A stretch of DNA of 64,000 nucleotides from Ypsolopha sequella (lineage: Eukaryota; Arthropoda; Insecta; Lepidoptera; Ypsolophidae): NCBI GenBank assembly GCA_934047225.1, contig OW203989.1, forward strand, positions 14,669,977-14,733,976. The letters are read 5' to 3'. Each line of letters opens with the position of its first letter. The first letter of the stretch is position 1. Of the stretch, positions 33,917-45,245 are shown in pieces. Position numbers and translations under genes: made by a program. The notes below the pieces were generated by a model. It saw only the letters and a list, made by a program, of their open reading frames with translations. It was not told the origin of the DNA and did no database searches.

Positions 33917-34224
33917 TTAACTTTGTTTTTCTTGTTTAGAAGTCCATAATTGAAAAACCTTTTGGTATGTGGCAATTGACGTCAATGGTATTAGTGAGGT
34001 TTATAAAGCATTCGTTTGAAATTTAACACACAATTAGTAATGAGCTTGTCCAAACAAAGTTAAAACAGCATTTTAAGTTGGTTTTGAAAAGATCATGACT
34101 TATTGTGTACACAATTTAAAACTTTTGCTTTATAAGCCTCACTAATACTAAATTATTGGCGTCAATTGCCACATACCAAAATGCTTTTCAATGTTTTATT
34201 TCTTTACAAGAAAAACAAAGTTAA
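33917..34224. mobile_element. TTAA-flanked MITE with about 90-bp inverted ends
   Basis: TTAA (33917-33920) then CTTTGTTTTTCTTGT; ACAAGAAAAACAAAG then TTAA (34221-34224). Further inside, TGGTATGTGGCAATTGACGT faces GCGTCAATTGCCACATACCA, and AGTGAGGTTTATAAAGCA faces TGCTTTATAAGCCTCACT. It is a nearly complete hairpin with no gene. Confidence 0.8.
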
Positions 34225-34745
34225 GTCATGCACTTTGCGCTAAGCGACTGACGTTTAACTTTAAAGCACTTTTGCAACAAAATTAACGCTACTTAGTTTT
34301 AAGTTATATATAAAACTAAATAAATTACTAGACAACGTAATTTTAAAACACAAAGGATAATCAGGACAAATGAAAAAACCTAGGTAAAGCAACAAAGATT
34401 TTAGCTACGACCGTCCACATCAAGCGTCGAAATAAGAGACCAATAAATAAAATGGATTCTAAAAATCAAGTTATTTTATGTCAACGTTTTAGTCACACAC
34501 TCGTACAGAGACACACGCTTCGATATGTCGTACGATTATCACCTCAACGTGGACATGATAAGATCTGTCATGATTTAGAGGCGTATTGGAGGCTGTATTG
34601 GTCTACCCAATTTTCACCGGAGATTATTTCATCCCAACGTGAAAGGGATTAGCGACCGTACATCGGGCAAATAGCATAGATCTAAGAATGCAGATACCTT
34701 ACACTTTTTTCACTTGAATAATAGATTGTTATACGAGTGCATAAA
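34225..34745. other. Spacer with one small open frame
   Basis: The plus frame 34452-34652 (66 codons) overlaps phrases faintly like the family A SINE (TCATCCCAACGTGAAAGGGA). I see no gene. Confidence 0.35.
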
Positions 34746-34747
34746 AG

Positions 34748-34804
34748 GAGCCATATTACCTGAGATATTTAGCTGCTTGAGTTGAGTTTGAGGTAATATG
34801 GCTC
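34748..34804. repeat. 14-bp inverted repeat, 29-bp loop
   Basis: GAGCCATATTACCT (34748-34761) pairs perfectly with AGGTAATATGGCTC (34791-34804). Confidence 0.7.
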
Positions 34805-35082
34805 GTTTGTAGCCGATTTCAACACTCTACTTTTCACTTGATTGCGAGGAAATGAAACAGATTTATTTCATCATCATTACTCCATGTAATACTTAATGCA
34901 AATTTGAATAATCAAACAACTAAATATGTACTGCTGACTGAGAAATAACAACAGCTCTATCCCGCCACTGTTTATTTTTCTTTAATTCTTTCACCAAGTG
35001 GGAAGGCATAGGGAACTTACCCCATACAGTGACTTCTAAATTACCTAATAATCAGACATATATCCTTGAGCATCATCTGAAG

Positions 35083-35111
35083 CTCAGACCAATTAAACCA
35101 ATTGGTCTGAG
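35083..35111. repeat. 12-bp inverted repeat, 5-bp loop
   Basis: CTCAGACCAATT (35083-35094) and AATTGGTCTGAG (35100-35111). There is a further partial extension outward (CTGAAG and GATCTGAAGC). Confidence 0.7.
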
Positions 35112-35114
35112 ATC

Positions 35115-36030
35115 TGAAGCTTTTGTCCTGTCAGTTCGCGCTAATATGATGAAATTTTACCGCGAACATTTTTGATTTTCAAAAAGTTCGTCTATGAAGT
35201 TGTACTGTGTATCTGGCTGTATAGCCTACTGCCATAGTCTTAGAAGAAGTAAAACCTTTTATGCACTAGAGCATAAAACATAGTCTTAGCCCGCTTGTAG
35301 CAAGCATAAACCAGTACTTTTTAGAGCATGAGAAGTGAAAAATTAATGATACGAGTAAACTTTAGTAACTTTATCATTATCTAAGACCTCCAGTTTCTGT
35401 TTTGAGCAAAATTTGTTGAGCGATACTTAAGCCAATCATATTGCTGCAATTCCTTGTTATGCAACGCTTATCTTAAGCTATAAATTTCGCTATTAATTAT
35501 AAAATTGCATCTAATGATGTCGATAAAACAAAATTGTTTTGATGATTTATAAATGGACAAAAAACCTTTATTTCCAAAATTATCTTGGTGTTACCGTCTT
35601 AAAATTATTATGTTTATCAGCCTTCAGTCTGCATGTATACCTGAAGGTACGAATTCCCCATTTGGCTCTTTGATCGTTTTCGGCGCTAATTTATGCAATT
35701 ACGGCAGCTCTTAGGGTTCCCGACATAATGAGTAATTTGTGAGGGCTCTGCGTAATTGACGTTCAACATGTACCATTTGGAGGGGTCTTACGTAAAGTAA
35801 CATGTGGAACGAAAGTAAATCCGTTGTAATTCCATGAAGCTAGAATATCACAAGAGCTACATAAATACTATGTTATGGGCGTATGTTATGAGTTACGCTT
35901 TTAAGTATATGAATGTCTTCATATAAAAATATGTGTTTGCTTTATGAAACTAATGCAGATTGGAAACGTATAGATAGCGTAATAGGATATTAAAAACAGA
36001 ATAATAGGTTTCAAATAAATGTACCGAGCG
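35115..36030. other. Spacer
   Basis: No exon recognised. Confidence 0.35.
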
Positions 36031-36034
36031 CGGT

Positions 36035-36255
36035 TTATATGGGTGCGTGCGAGGTGCGTGCCAGTACGTACTCGTACGCACGTTCCAGAGCACGCACATT
36101 ACGACACTTGCTAAGTCGGGAAGATCGGGGCGAGTCGGGGAGTCCCACCGCCACCGCCGCCGCGCCGCCGCTGCCGCCGCCGCCGCGCCTCCGCGCTTCG
36201 CAGTCGCGCTTGTTTGTGTCTCGTGATATGTCACGTGCCACACCATCCACCCACG
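36035..36255. promoter_or_regulatory. CpG-rich island, candidate promoter or 5' UTR
   Basis: About 200 bp are strongly GC- and CpG-rich (GTGCGTGCGAGGTGCGTG, a CCGCCACCGCCGCCGCG run, CTCCGCGCTTCGCAGTCGCG) inside AT-rich DNA, with a TCACGTGC E-box at 36231. Frames on both strands are open (102 codons plus, 98 and 71 minus) only because of the Pro/Ala/Arg-rich triplet run. In Lepidoptera such islands often mark transcription starts. It might serve a gene outside the window or the missing ODAD4 first exon, but nothing links them. A GC-rich repeat is the alternative. Confidence 0.3.
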
Positions 36256-36259
36256 CTTA

Positions 36260-36595
36260 TATTTTACAAATATGTCGAAATCACATAAAACATTGTATTG
36301 AGAATTATACTGTCACCGGGTCGTTTGAAATGGGCAGCGAACATTGATTTTTTGAGAGGAAACTAAAGAATTGATTAAGAAATATGATGCATATCCATAT
36401 GTATTAATTTTGTAAATATTAGAGCTATAAAGCTAAAGGAGACTCAGCTGTAAAACCAAAAGACAGTGACCATGACCACCCTGCAACAGTAGGCATTTTA
36501 GTCTCGCGCGGCGCGGGAGTTAATCCACTATTCCGTTTTCACTATGGTAATAGGAACTCTGCCATCGAGTTGGTTAACGTGAAACATATAAATAA
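36260..36595. other. Spacer
   Basis: A short GC-rich patch (TCTCGCGCGGCGCGGGAGTT, 36501) is present. Nothing else is recognised. Confidence 0.35.
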
Positions 36596-36895
36596 ATATA
36601 TCGTGACTTGAATCCCTAAGGAGGAGTCAGAGGTATTCTGAACGTGAACTTTGAAATGCAAGTCATAGTTCACACTCACACTACACTCGCTTTTCACCGA
36701 CGATTATTACGTCCCAACGTGATGGGTGGTGAGCCCTATCGTCGTACTTCAGGCACAAATACACGCTTTTTAGAGCATGCAGGTTTTCTAATGATGTTAT
36801 CCTTCACCGTTCAGTAAGTGGTAAGTACAAATACTATGCACATAAATTCCGAAAAACTCACGAATGCATGCCGACCGAGGATCGAACGTACAATA
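36596..36895 (-). mobile_element. tRNA-headed SINE, family A, minus strand
   Basis: The tail ATCGTGACTTGAATCCCTAA lies at the left. The body has CGACGATTATTACGTCCCAA, CGTGATGGGTGGTGAGCC and ACACGCTTTTTAGAGCATGC. The right end CATGCCGACCGAGGATCGAA is the reversed B-box region. The extreme head is truncated relative to the 47.6-kb copy. Confidence 0.75.
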
Positions 36896-36899
36896 CTTA

Positions 36900-37285
36900 T
36901 CAAATTATTATTCAATGTATCCATGTTTAAAATTGCATACGATACATTAGAGTAATGATTTAGTCTATTGTATATGCCTTCATTGTATTCCAACTTAGAT
37001 TTATGACAGAACTCAGTGTCCCGGCGATGCACAATATCGCTGTCTGCTATAAATGGCTCGAGAGTCCCGATGCGTCGGCAGCGCGAAATTCATATAAATT
37101 TTTCCAATAGAATTGTTATAGGTACAAACATAACGACTTTATAGCAACTCAAGGGATCGATAATTTAAGACAAAAAGTTATAGTAGCTATTTTTATCATT
37201 AAATAATATCTTTACAAAATGTAAACAGTTCATTTTTAGATTTTATGGCTGCTTTGTAAGCATATAAGGCAAATCTGTCTTTTCT
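36900..37285. other. Spacer
   Basis: Nothing recognised. The 73-codon minus frame overlaps the SINE end. Confidence 0.35.
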
Positions 37286-37287
37286 AT

Positions 37288-37535
37288 TATACAACGTGTA
37301 ACAAAAAGGTGAAACCATATTTGAAGAGCTTATTCAGTCAACTTTTACTATGGAACAAAACCTGTATCTCGAAAAAAAAAAGATTTATATTTATAGAAAA
37401 ATGCATTGCCGCTCGGCTGAAATGTATGGAAGGGCACATTTTTTTTTGAGATTTCAGGATTGTCTCCATTGTTAAAGTTGTTTTATACCATTGACTGAAT
37501 AAGCTCTTCAAATATGGTTACACCTTGTATATCGC
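37288..37535. mobile_element. MITE with about 60-bp inverted ends, copy 1
   Basis: CAACGTGTAACAAAAAGGTG and ATATTTGAAGAGCTTATTCA at the left are mirrored by TGAATAAGCTCTTCAAATAT and GGTTACACCTTGTAT at the right. The family also occurs at 60745-61005. Confidence 0.75.
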
Positions 37536-37539
37536 ATGT

Positions 37540-39085
37540 TGTATGAAGTGTCGATATTTGACACACTCACATCAACTGACACTTGATTTTTTAAGTTTAT
37601 ACATGTCAAATCTGCGTTCTATGCGTTCGAGCACAAGAACTAATGAACACACCAAAATGCAAAAGTATTTGAAACGCTTAAAAAAACAATATGTCTATGA
37701 CACATTCCTTTTTTTATTTTAAATTGCGTTCAAAATAAAAAAGATTTAAAGGAACTAAGTGCTACTTAAAGGGCTTTGTCTAGTGGGTTGAGAGATGTGG
37801 AATTTCGTGCATGCCCTTTTTTATATATCGGGATCGCCATAAAACACCATAAATAAAACCAAGTTTATTTTCGCAATTACTTGCAAAAATAATCTCAAAA
37901 TCAAAACTTAAAGTATATATGAAAAGAAGGTGCAATAAGTGGATAGTGAAGCTTTGTTAGTTTTATTTGTCTTATAATAGATAACACAATTTATTTGTGC
38001 ATTGTGTTTATAGGGAACTGCCCGTCTACTTTACAAAAATGCGCCTTGAAACTGAGTAATACGCATTTAATTGATCAAATGACTTATTCATTCTCACCAC
38101 ACTACGCATAAAGTACTTCGTAACACAAATAAAACATTAATCTATGCCAAAACCGCACTCTGAATAAACCTTCAAGTGTTCTGAACCTGCTTCTTTAAGA
38201 TTTATGCGTAACGAAACACCTCCGAGTGGCTCATATTTTATTATGTGGGAGAACGCAGAAACCACCGCACTTGAAAATGCGCACTTACCCTCTAAGGTTG
38301 GCGTCATTGTTCACGATAATTCTTTGTTTTTTCTATGAGTTCAAAGGCTTTTCAGTATACTGAACACAAAAGATGATACTAAAGCTTGAACAAACCCATG
38401 TTTGTTAAAGGTACAGTTTGGATGCAACACGGCTTGCGATTATCATACTACTTATCTGAGTCGCAAGGTAAAGTAATCAATATATATTTAATAACAGAGC
38501 AGAATCCAGTGTGTCTGTACATTGAAGAAAAGTAATAAAAATAGAAATAAAGTGACTAAAAAGAGTAATAGAACACAAATCAATGATTATTAGAATTCTT
38601 TTCTGTCTGTCTGTCTGTTTGTTTACGCACATCTCCAAAACTATGGAACAAATTTTTATGTTATTTTCACAAGTGGACAGACCTTAATTAGTTTTACAAT
38701 AAAAGCTTTGTTTCATCAAAATCAGGTGTCAGACAAAGCAGTTATCGTTGTTTAAAGATTTTTAGATTTTACTCTTCTACTGTTAGAAGTTAGAAGTTAC
38801 ATAGCGAATAAAACAATGCCGGGCAACTTTGGTTAAAAACTATGTAGCGTATAAAGTTTAAGTAGATAAAAATCAAAAGGTGGCGTTGTTCATTATTATA
38901 TGAATATTAAATAAAAATTTAATATTCATTATTATCATCATATCATCATCTATTTTGGTAAGTAAAAAGTTTTAATGCGATATGAGTTGCAGTTGTTGCA
39001 TACTTCTTTGATGAAACGGGCTAGGTCCTATAAATAAATAACTGAAAATTGTAAAGGTAAATGTACTAAATACTATTAAAAACTG
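37540..39085. other. Gene-poor spacer
   Basis: A TCTGTCTGTCTGTCTGTTTG run at 38602 and CTATGTAGCGTATAAAGTT suggest part of the common repeat family seen at 25755. ATGAATATTAAAT and ATTTAATATTCAT (38900-38929) form a small hairpin. No exons recognised. Confidence 0.4.
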
Positions 39086-39089
39086 TAAA

Positions 39090-39365
39090 AGGAAAGAGCT
39101 GTGTATTTCGGAATTTGCGTCAGTATTTCATGCAACACGCAAAAACTGCTGAACGGGTTTTGATTCGGTTACCACTTCTACGATCCTTAGCAGTAAGACA
39201 TGGATTACAAAGTAAAACGGAAGAGATATCACTGTTCGATCCAACTTAAAAACTGGCATACTTTTTATTACGGGATTCCCAAGGGATTGGGAATCGACGT
39301 TCTAACTCTGTGACCGAATTATCTTCTTCTACGCGGACGAAGTCGCGGGCAACAGCTAATACATA
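39090..39365 (+). repeat. Copy of the AGTCGCGGGCAACAGCTAAT repeat
   Basis: ACTGCTGAACGGGTTTTGAT in the body and the end TACGCGGACGAAGTCGCGGG with CAACAGCTAATACATA are diagnostic of this common lepidopteran family. Confidence 0.6.
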
Positions 39366-40214
39366 ATGTAACAAAATGACAAGTGAATTGAGGCGCGGCT
39401 TGACTGATTTGATTACAAATCTCACTCAATACAAAGTTTAATAAAAAACAAATATGTACTTTAATTTTTTATAGTATCTATTTATCTATAACAATAAATT
39501 TAATTTGCCATTGCTCATGATTAAAACCTTTATTGTGCAAATGTTTTCTGATTATATTGATTGACCTAAACTTTTATCCTGAAAAAATCTTGCCCTACGC
39601 CTTTACTTAGCTACTTTCTTAACTTAAATCTTTTCCTGTAGAAAGCAACACCCTTACAAATTACGATCATTTGTTAAATAAGTTTCTTACTTAAATAAAG
39701 TGTTTCGTGACTTTCAGTGATGAATCTTGGTTCATTTTCAGAAAACACTTCACAATAATCTGATAAAGCCTCAGTAGAAAATAAAGCTTTACAAAATTTT
39801 TGATCGCATGATCACGTACGCTTATAGCCAATTTCTTGTTACTTAAATCGGAAAACTTAGAAAATAGGCTTTATTTTTCATACAGTTCAGATAAATTGTA
39901 TCACTAACAACTATGAAATACATAACTCATATCTGACCATGACTTCTTTGAGGAAAATCTTTGTTACGCTACCCTATTGGGGATCAAAACTATAAATAAA
40001 TGGCTTCAAGATACCTTTATTTGTTTGATTTACTATTGTCAAATATTAGTGGGGAGAAAAGAAATTCAAAAATCAGAGTGTGGCTGTGTCAGCACGGCCG
40101 TAAGTTTTACGTGAAAGCGTGTACGTAATGGGTAATATTTTCTTTGAGCGTATTGTACGATGTCATAATCATTTTTGAACACTTAGAAGTCCTTCGGATT
40201 CCTTGATCCGTTAG
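39366..40214. other. AT-rich spacer
   Basis: Nothing recognised. Confidence 0.35.
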
Positions 40215-40472
40215 CTATCGAGCAGTGGCGTGCCTGGAACTTTTTGCTGGAAAAGCAATAAGAAAGCCAAGTAAGACTATAAAAAACAAAACTTTAAAAA
40301 AAAATGGTATATATGCCCCAGAACAGACCTTTTCATATATTTTTCAAAATCTTTATATGCTACATTTTTTTTTCCAAAAAGTTTATTTTTATTTTCATAT
40401 TTTCTACTACGTATACTTGACATTGTCATTGCTTTTCCAGCAAAAAGTTCCAGGCACGCCACTGCTATCAAG
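40215..40472. mobile_element. hAT-type MITE with 8-bp target duplication
   Basis: A 37-bp terminal inverted repeat begins CAGTGGCGTGCCTGGAAC at 40223 and its perfect complement ends at 40464 (CAGGCACGCCACTG). The flanks CTATCGAG (40215-40222) and CTATCAAG (40465-40472) are an 8-bp target duplication with one mismatch. CAGTGGCG ends and 8-bp duplications define the hAT superfamily. The interior (167 bp) has no transposase, so it is non-autonomous. Frames of 90 (+) and 64 (-) codons simply read through the arms. Confidence 0.9.
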
Positions 40473-40474
40473 TG

Positions 40475-41070
40475 TTGTAATTAAATTTTGGGTGTAGATG
40501 TAACTGCAACACCAAACTGTGTTCCCCAATTTTGTTATCATTCAGTGAATTGCCTCCCACCTCTCTCTATGGACGCAAATTTATAGACGTATACATCAAA
40601 AATTAAAAATGGAGACCATCAGCTAGTTGTATGTTTTAGGCAATGGTTGCTGGTAATCTTTTTTACTTCCTTAGTCAATGGGACAAATTTTTTTTTTTAA
40701 TAGTATTTTGTTATAATCTGTACATTAGTTTGTATTAAATCGTTGAACTATGGTTTTAACGCTTACTTATTCATACTTTTTGAACAAGATACAAGAACAA
40801 GAACAACATAAAAAAAAATTTAATAAGAACGAAAAAAGGCCTAGTAGCAATTTTCTTCTTTTTAGTAAGCTTCTTATATGCATGAGGTTTTGAAAACTTG
40901 ATAACTTGTTACCAGAATACTTCCAAAAGAATATAATATATTATGAGTTTATTTACCAAAATAAAGACATTGTAGTATTTTAAACAACATTTTACAAAGA
41001 AAATAATTAATGTTTAGTACATTATTGACAGTGGTCCCCAAAACTACGGCCCGTCGCAAATAATAACGCC
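40475..41070. other. AT-rich spacer
   Basis: Nothing recognised. Confidence 0.35.
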
Positions 41071-41072
41071 TC

Positions 41073-41271
41073 AGCACCAGACCATCTCAAAGTAAAAATT
41101 GAAATATGAACTTTAAATCGTGTTGCATACGTGACATTTTCTAAGCTTACTACGCGTGAGCCACGTGCCGTTGGCGCGCTGACCACCAGCTATCTACTTG
41201 TACATAATTGACACGTACACGATTTAAAACGCATATTTTAATGCTTGACTTTGAGGTGATCTATTGCTGAT
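41073..41271. mobile_element. MITE with about 50-bp inverted ends
   Basis: TCAGCACCAGACCATCTCAA and AACTTTAAATCGTG at the left face CACGATTTAAAACGC and TTTGAGGTGATCTATTGCTG at the right. There are several mismatches. It is non-coding. Confidence 0.65.
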
Positions 41272-41279
41272 CCATTGTA

Positions 41280-41980
41280 ATGTGCAACAAACTTAAGTCG
41301 AATCTGAAACGTCTCCTTATAGAAATTACAATGTATTCAAATTGAAACAAACGGTCGTTCATTTCTCATATTTACAAGTTTCTTAGGTTTTCAAAAGGTT
41401 TGTATATTACATAGTATATCTTTATAACATTTTTGAAACAGAAATGTATATGATAAATTAGGTATGGATGGATTGTACGCAACGCAATCTTGTATAGCTG
41501 TTCTCATAGTCATTATTTTTTATGATCAGACATTATGGTTTCAGCCAAATGACTGTGGAACTGTTGTGATTTATATCAACACAAAGAGAATACAGAAATA
41601 GCCGAGTTCTAGAACCGTATGGACTATTTCACACGGGAACCCTCATTATGCAGCTTTTATCACGAAGTAACGGTGGAGGGACGTAGCCCTAATCAGAGTT
41701 CGGTATCTTGTAAAGAAGGGCCTCAACCCTTTTCATTTTGCTGAAGTTTTACTGCTCAATTCCTTCGTATAACAAGGAAACTTTCGAGAGAATAATGCAA
41801 TATGTAACTGAAGTTTAAAAAAAAGTTAAAAGCTTTTGTTTTTTATGCCTGTAAAATTGGGTACAGTAAGCCAAGATTGATTCCTACTATTTTAATCTTT
41901 AAGTTTGAAAACTTGAATCTCAGTATTAAAATATAATATAGCTATCGTTGCTGTTGAATTAAATATTGCGGTTTGCTACA
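41280..41980. other. Spacer
   Basis: No exon recognised. Confidence 0.35.
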
Positions 41981-41984
41981 AGTG

Positions 41985-42030
41985 CGTAGCACCGTAGTAC
42001 TTCTTGATATAAGAACCAATGCCCTACCCA
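41985..42030. repeat. Isolated unit of the 69-bp satellite
   Basis: AGTGCGTAGCACCGTAGTAC followed by TTCTTGATATAAGAACCAAT matches the array at 45246-47575 but stands alone 3.2 kb to its left. Confidence 0.75.
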
Positions 42031-42590
42031 AGTAGCACACAAGCAGTATAAGAAGGCACTGTACCGCTTCTTTGTTGTATAACAGCGGTTGAAGAGAGTT
42101 TGTATATTCCTTAGACTATATATAAGATATTGTAATATCTCTTTAAGAGAAGGGTGGTATTGTAGAAGTAGAGTAGCGACGATTACGGCTTTGGAGAAAC
42201 AGAGGTGTGTTATTAAGTTCTTGTACAGGCTTTAGATACAATGCAGAGTTATAAATATACTAAATAGCACTATGAGATGTAAAATAGCAATTACTAAGGT
42301 AAAAGCGCTTCAAAAGAGTTAAAAATATCACATATAATACTCAAGCAGTTACATGGTAGTTGTATCTAGTCTATAGCGTTAGAGTCGATCTATAAAGATC
42401 TTTTGTAGCACCTTTACCGTATTGGAGTATTGTAGCTCAACATTAGCACCTAAAACCGTTTGATTGAGAAATATAACTCAAATATATGACTACAAACAGG
42501 ATTAGGCACGCTATAGATATCTTGTACGGGTAAAAAAGTTTGTAATCTATTCTTTATCACAACTTACGCTGCTAAGCCTATACAAGAAGT
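42031..42590. other. Spacer between repeat arrays
   Basis: No exon recognised. Phrases such as CAGTATAAGAAGGCACTGTA and ACCGCTTCTTTGTTGTATAA are loosely satellite-like. Confidence 0.35.
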
Positions 42591-43300
42591 TACATAATAA
42601 TCCGCCATTTTGCGGACATCATTGTTTCACCGATTACGATTTATTTTTGATGATGATGACGATGACGATGACGATGACGGTGACGATGACGTTGACGATG
42701 ACGTTGATGATGACGTTTACGATGACTTTGACGATGACGATGACATTACATAATAATCCGCCATTTTGCGGACATCATTGTTTCACCGATTACGATTTAT
42801 TTTTGATGATGATGACGATGACGATGACGGTGACGATGACGTTGACGATGACGTTGACGATGAGGTTGACAATGACGATGACGTTGACGATGACGTTGGC
42901 GATGATGATGATGACGTTAACGATGACGTTGACGATGACGTTGATGATGACGTTTACGATGACTTTGACGATGACGATGACGGTGACGGTGACAATAATG
43001 ATGACGATAATGTTGACGATGACGATGATGGTGACGGTGACGATGATGATGACGATAATGTTGACGATGACGATGACGGTGACGATGACGAAGACGATGA
43101 CGTTGACGATGACAATGACGATGAAGTACGGCGATGATAACGGTGACGGTGACTATGACGTCATGACCGTCACCGTCACGTCATTTTCACCATCGTCGTC
43201 ATCGTCATCTCCATCGTCACCGTCATCGTCATCATCTCCGTCATCGTCATCGTCACTTTCATCGTCATCGCCACCGTCACCGTCATCTTGGTATAATTAT
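42591..43300. repeat. GATGAC microsatellite with strand switch and duplicated flank
   Basis: A 55-bp flank (TAATAATCCGCCATTTTGCG ... GATTTATTTTTGATGATGAT) occurs at 42597 and again at 42750, each time leading into GATGAC/GACGTT hexamers. The run continues to about 43150. After GACGTCATGACCGTCAC the motif flips to its complement (ATCGTC, ATCGCC, ACCGTC) until 43290. Frames of 235 and 123 codons (polymers of Met-Thr and Asp) are products of the repeat, not proteins. Confidence 0.9.
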
Positions 43301-43924
43301 AATAAAATCCTCACGAGATCCCGAGTACACGGTGTGCGCATCACAGTACGGTGATTGTTGATCCCAAAGCGTTGTAATAGTGGTAACTAGCGTCATTCTA
43401 CTTCTTAAACCGTTTAAATGGATATAATAAACGTCTAAGTCAGTTGTAGCAAGCCGCCATTACAGTATTTGATAAAGAAATTAATCATGTCGAAAAATCG
43501 ATCACTTTTCTTACCTCAGGTCATAATTTAAAAAATAAACATACCCATTTTACATGTAATGCTGTAATAAAATCATAAAAAGTCCTAATGCCTCATTCGA
43601 GAAGAAATCATAAGTTAACCTAAAAAAATTATTGCACTTGAATAATATAAATGACTAAAAATTCCACGAGTTTCGCAAACTCATGAAATATTCAGCTAAA
43701 TGAATGCATATTTTGTCAGTAACCTGATGCTTGCACTAGTTTTTTACGTATGTGAGTGAAAATTCATTCCAATTAATTACCTATATTTATTAGTCCATTA
43801 TTGACATTTATCCGATCACTTTTAAATCATCTAAGAACATATATTCCTTGCACTCATGCTATTGAAAATGTGATAAAAAAACATTTGAGATTTATCTCAG
43901 TGTTACAGTCACGTCGCAATCATG
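43301..43924. other. AT-rich spacer
   Basis: Nothing recognised. Confidence 0.35.
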
Positions 43925-44250
43925 TTTAAATTCTATCAAGGTGGTACAAGAACTTATTGTATTTCTTTTACCACCTACAATCGCTTTTCACGCACCTTTG
44001 TATATGTGCATATTCTATTAAGGTGGTACAAAACTTATTGTATATCTTCCAACTCCTACAATCACTTTTCACGCACCTTTGTATATGTACATATTCTATT
44101 AAGGTGCCACAAGAACTTATAATATATGTTTTACCTCCTACAATCACTTTTCACGCACCTTTGTATGTGTGCAAATTCTATAAAGGTGGTAGAAGAACTT
44201 ATTATATATCTTTTAGGTCCTGCAATCACTTTTCACGCGCCTTTGTGTCG
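43925..44250. repeat. 82-bp tandem repeat, four copies
   Basis: TCTATYAAGGTG restarts at 43932, 44014 and 44095 and, as TCTATAAAGG, at 44177 (spacing 81-82 bp). Each unit holds CAATCACTTTTCACGCACCT and TTTGTATATGTRCATAT. The open frames here (66 and 102 codons) are shadows. Confidence 0.85.
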
Positions 44251-44399
44251 TTAAGGCCCGTATAAAGTGGGCCGTTTTCGGTGTTATAGAAGTGATTGAG
44301 AAGTTCTCTATCGCTACTGTAGCGCTTGCTTATGATGGTTAAGCCGTTATAAATCTCTCTTAAGCGGTATTTGTAACGCTTATTATACCGCTTAGGTGC

Positions 44400-45245
44400 T
44401 ATTTAAATAAATAAATAAATAAAAGATAATTTATTTGTCTTACAAATGTGCTAATACAAATACACAAAACAATAAATACAAAAGTCAAAAGACAAAAAGG
44501 TCTAAGCTCGGCATACAGCTAGCTACACATGCAGACAGCCGCCGATTTTCAGCTCAGCCTTGTAAAACTACATGATGAAACACACATTAGATTAAATTAA
44601 AGTAACTACAATAAATATTAACTACAAAATAAATTAAAAAAGAAAAAAAAAAAAAAAAGCCTACAAAGTTTTTTGAAACCTAAGAACAAAATAAAAATAA
44701 TAATTAAAAAAATAAAAGAACAAAAAAAAAAAAATAATAATGTTTAGTTTTAGGAGGGAACGCGTAGAGCCTGAGACTGCTTCAAGAGTAGCCATCTGCT
44801 ACACTTAGTGCGGAAAGAGCCTAATGACTCGACATTTAATACTGGTGGTGGCAGCACATTCCAACATTTAGATGCAACTATCTTGAAGCAGCCCCTGGTA
44901 TTGGCAAGAGTAGTTTTAGGGGTCTTGAGTATGTTTCTACGAGATGTAGATAACCATTCTAATTTCTTATATAAGTATGAAGGAGTTTTAGTTTTTAATA
45001 GTTTAAACAAAAAACATGATAGTTTTAATGCTCTTGTATTAGCTATATTCAAGATACCTTTAGCCTGTAGATGGGGTGAAATGTGGTCCCTCCTAGGAAT
45101 ATTATTGCAAAATCACATACAAGCATTCTGGACTCGCTGCACAGCTTAAGCTGTTTTTTGGAATAAACATGGACCATACACAATATCACAGTGGCTTAGA
45201 TGTGAGAGCACGAGACTATTACAAAGCTTATTACTTGGGTATCTT
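44400..45245 (-). pseudogene. CR1/Jockey-type LINE ORF2 C-terminus with 3' tail
   Basis: One minus-strand frame gives LVLSHLSHCDIVYGPCLF, a stop, AVQRVQNACM, a stop, IPRRDHISPHLQAKGIL, then from 45052 NIANTRALKLSCFLFKLLKT, PSYLYKKLEW, GCFKIVASKCWNVLPPPV and LGSFRTKCSRWLL, ending at 44750. LSHCDxVYGP...QRVQNAC...RRDHxSP...CWNxLPPP is the standard order after the reverse transcriptase of these LINEs. Two stops make it a pseudogene. The 3' UTR is AT-rich and ends in an AAATAAATAAAT tail at 44403-44420. The left end (5' truncation) falls exactly where the satellite begins. Confidence 0.85.

Noticed and set aside
36035..36347. Ala/Pro-rich protein-coding exon
   Set aside because: Both strands are open because of GC-rich triplet repeats. 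No motif or splice site supports either strand.
42647..43354. Asp-rich and Met-Thr polymer open frames (123 and 235 codons)
   Set aside because: They are translations of the GATGAC microsatellite in different frames. There is no start context, no splice signal and no non-repeat domain.
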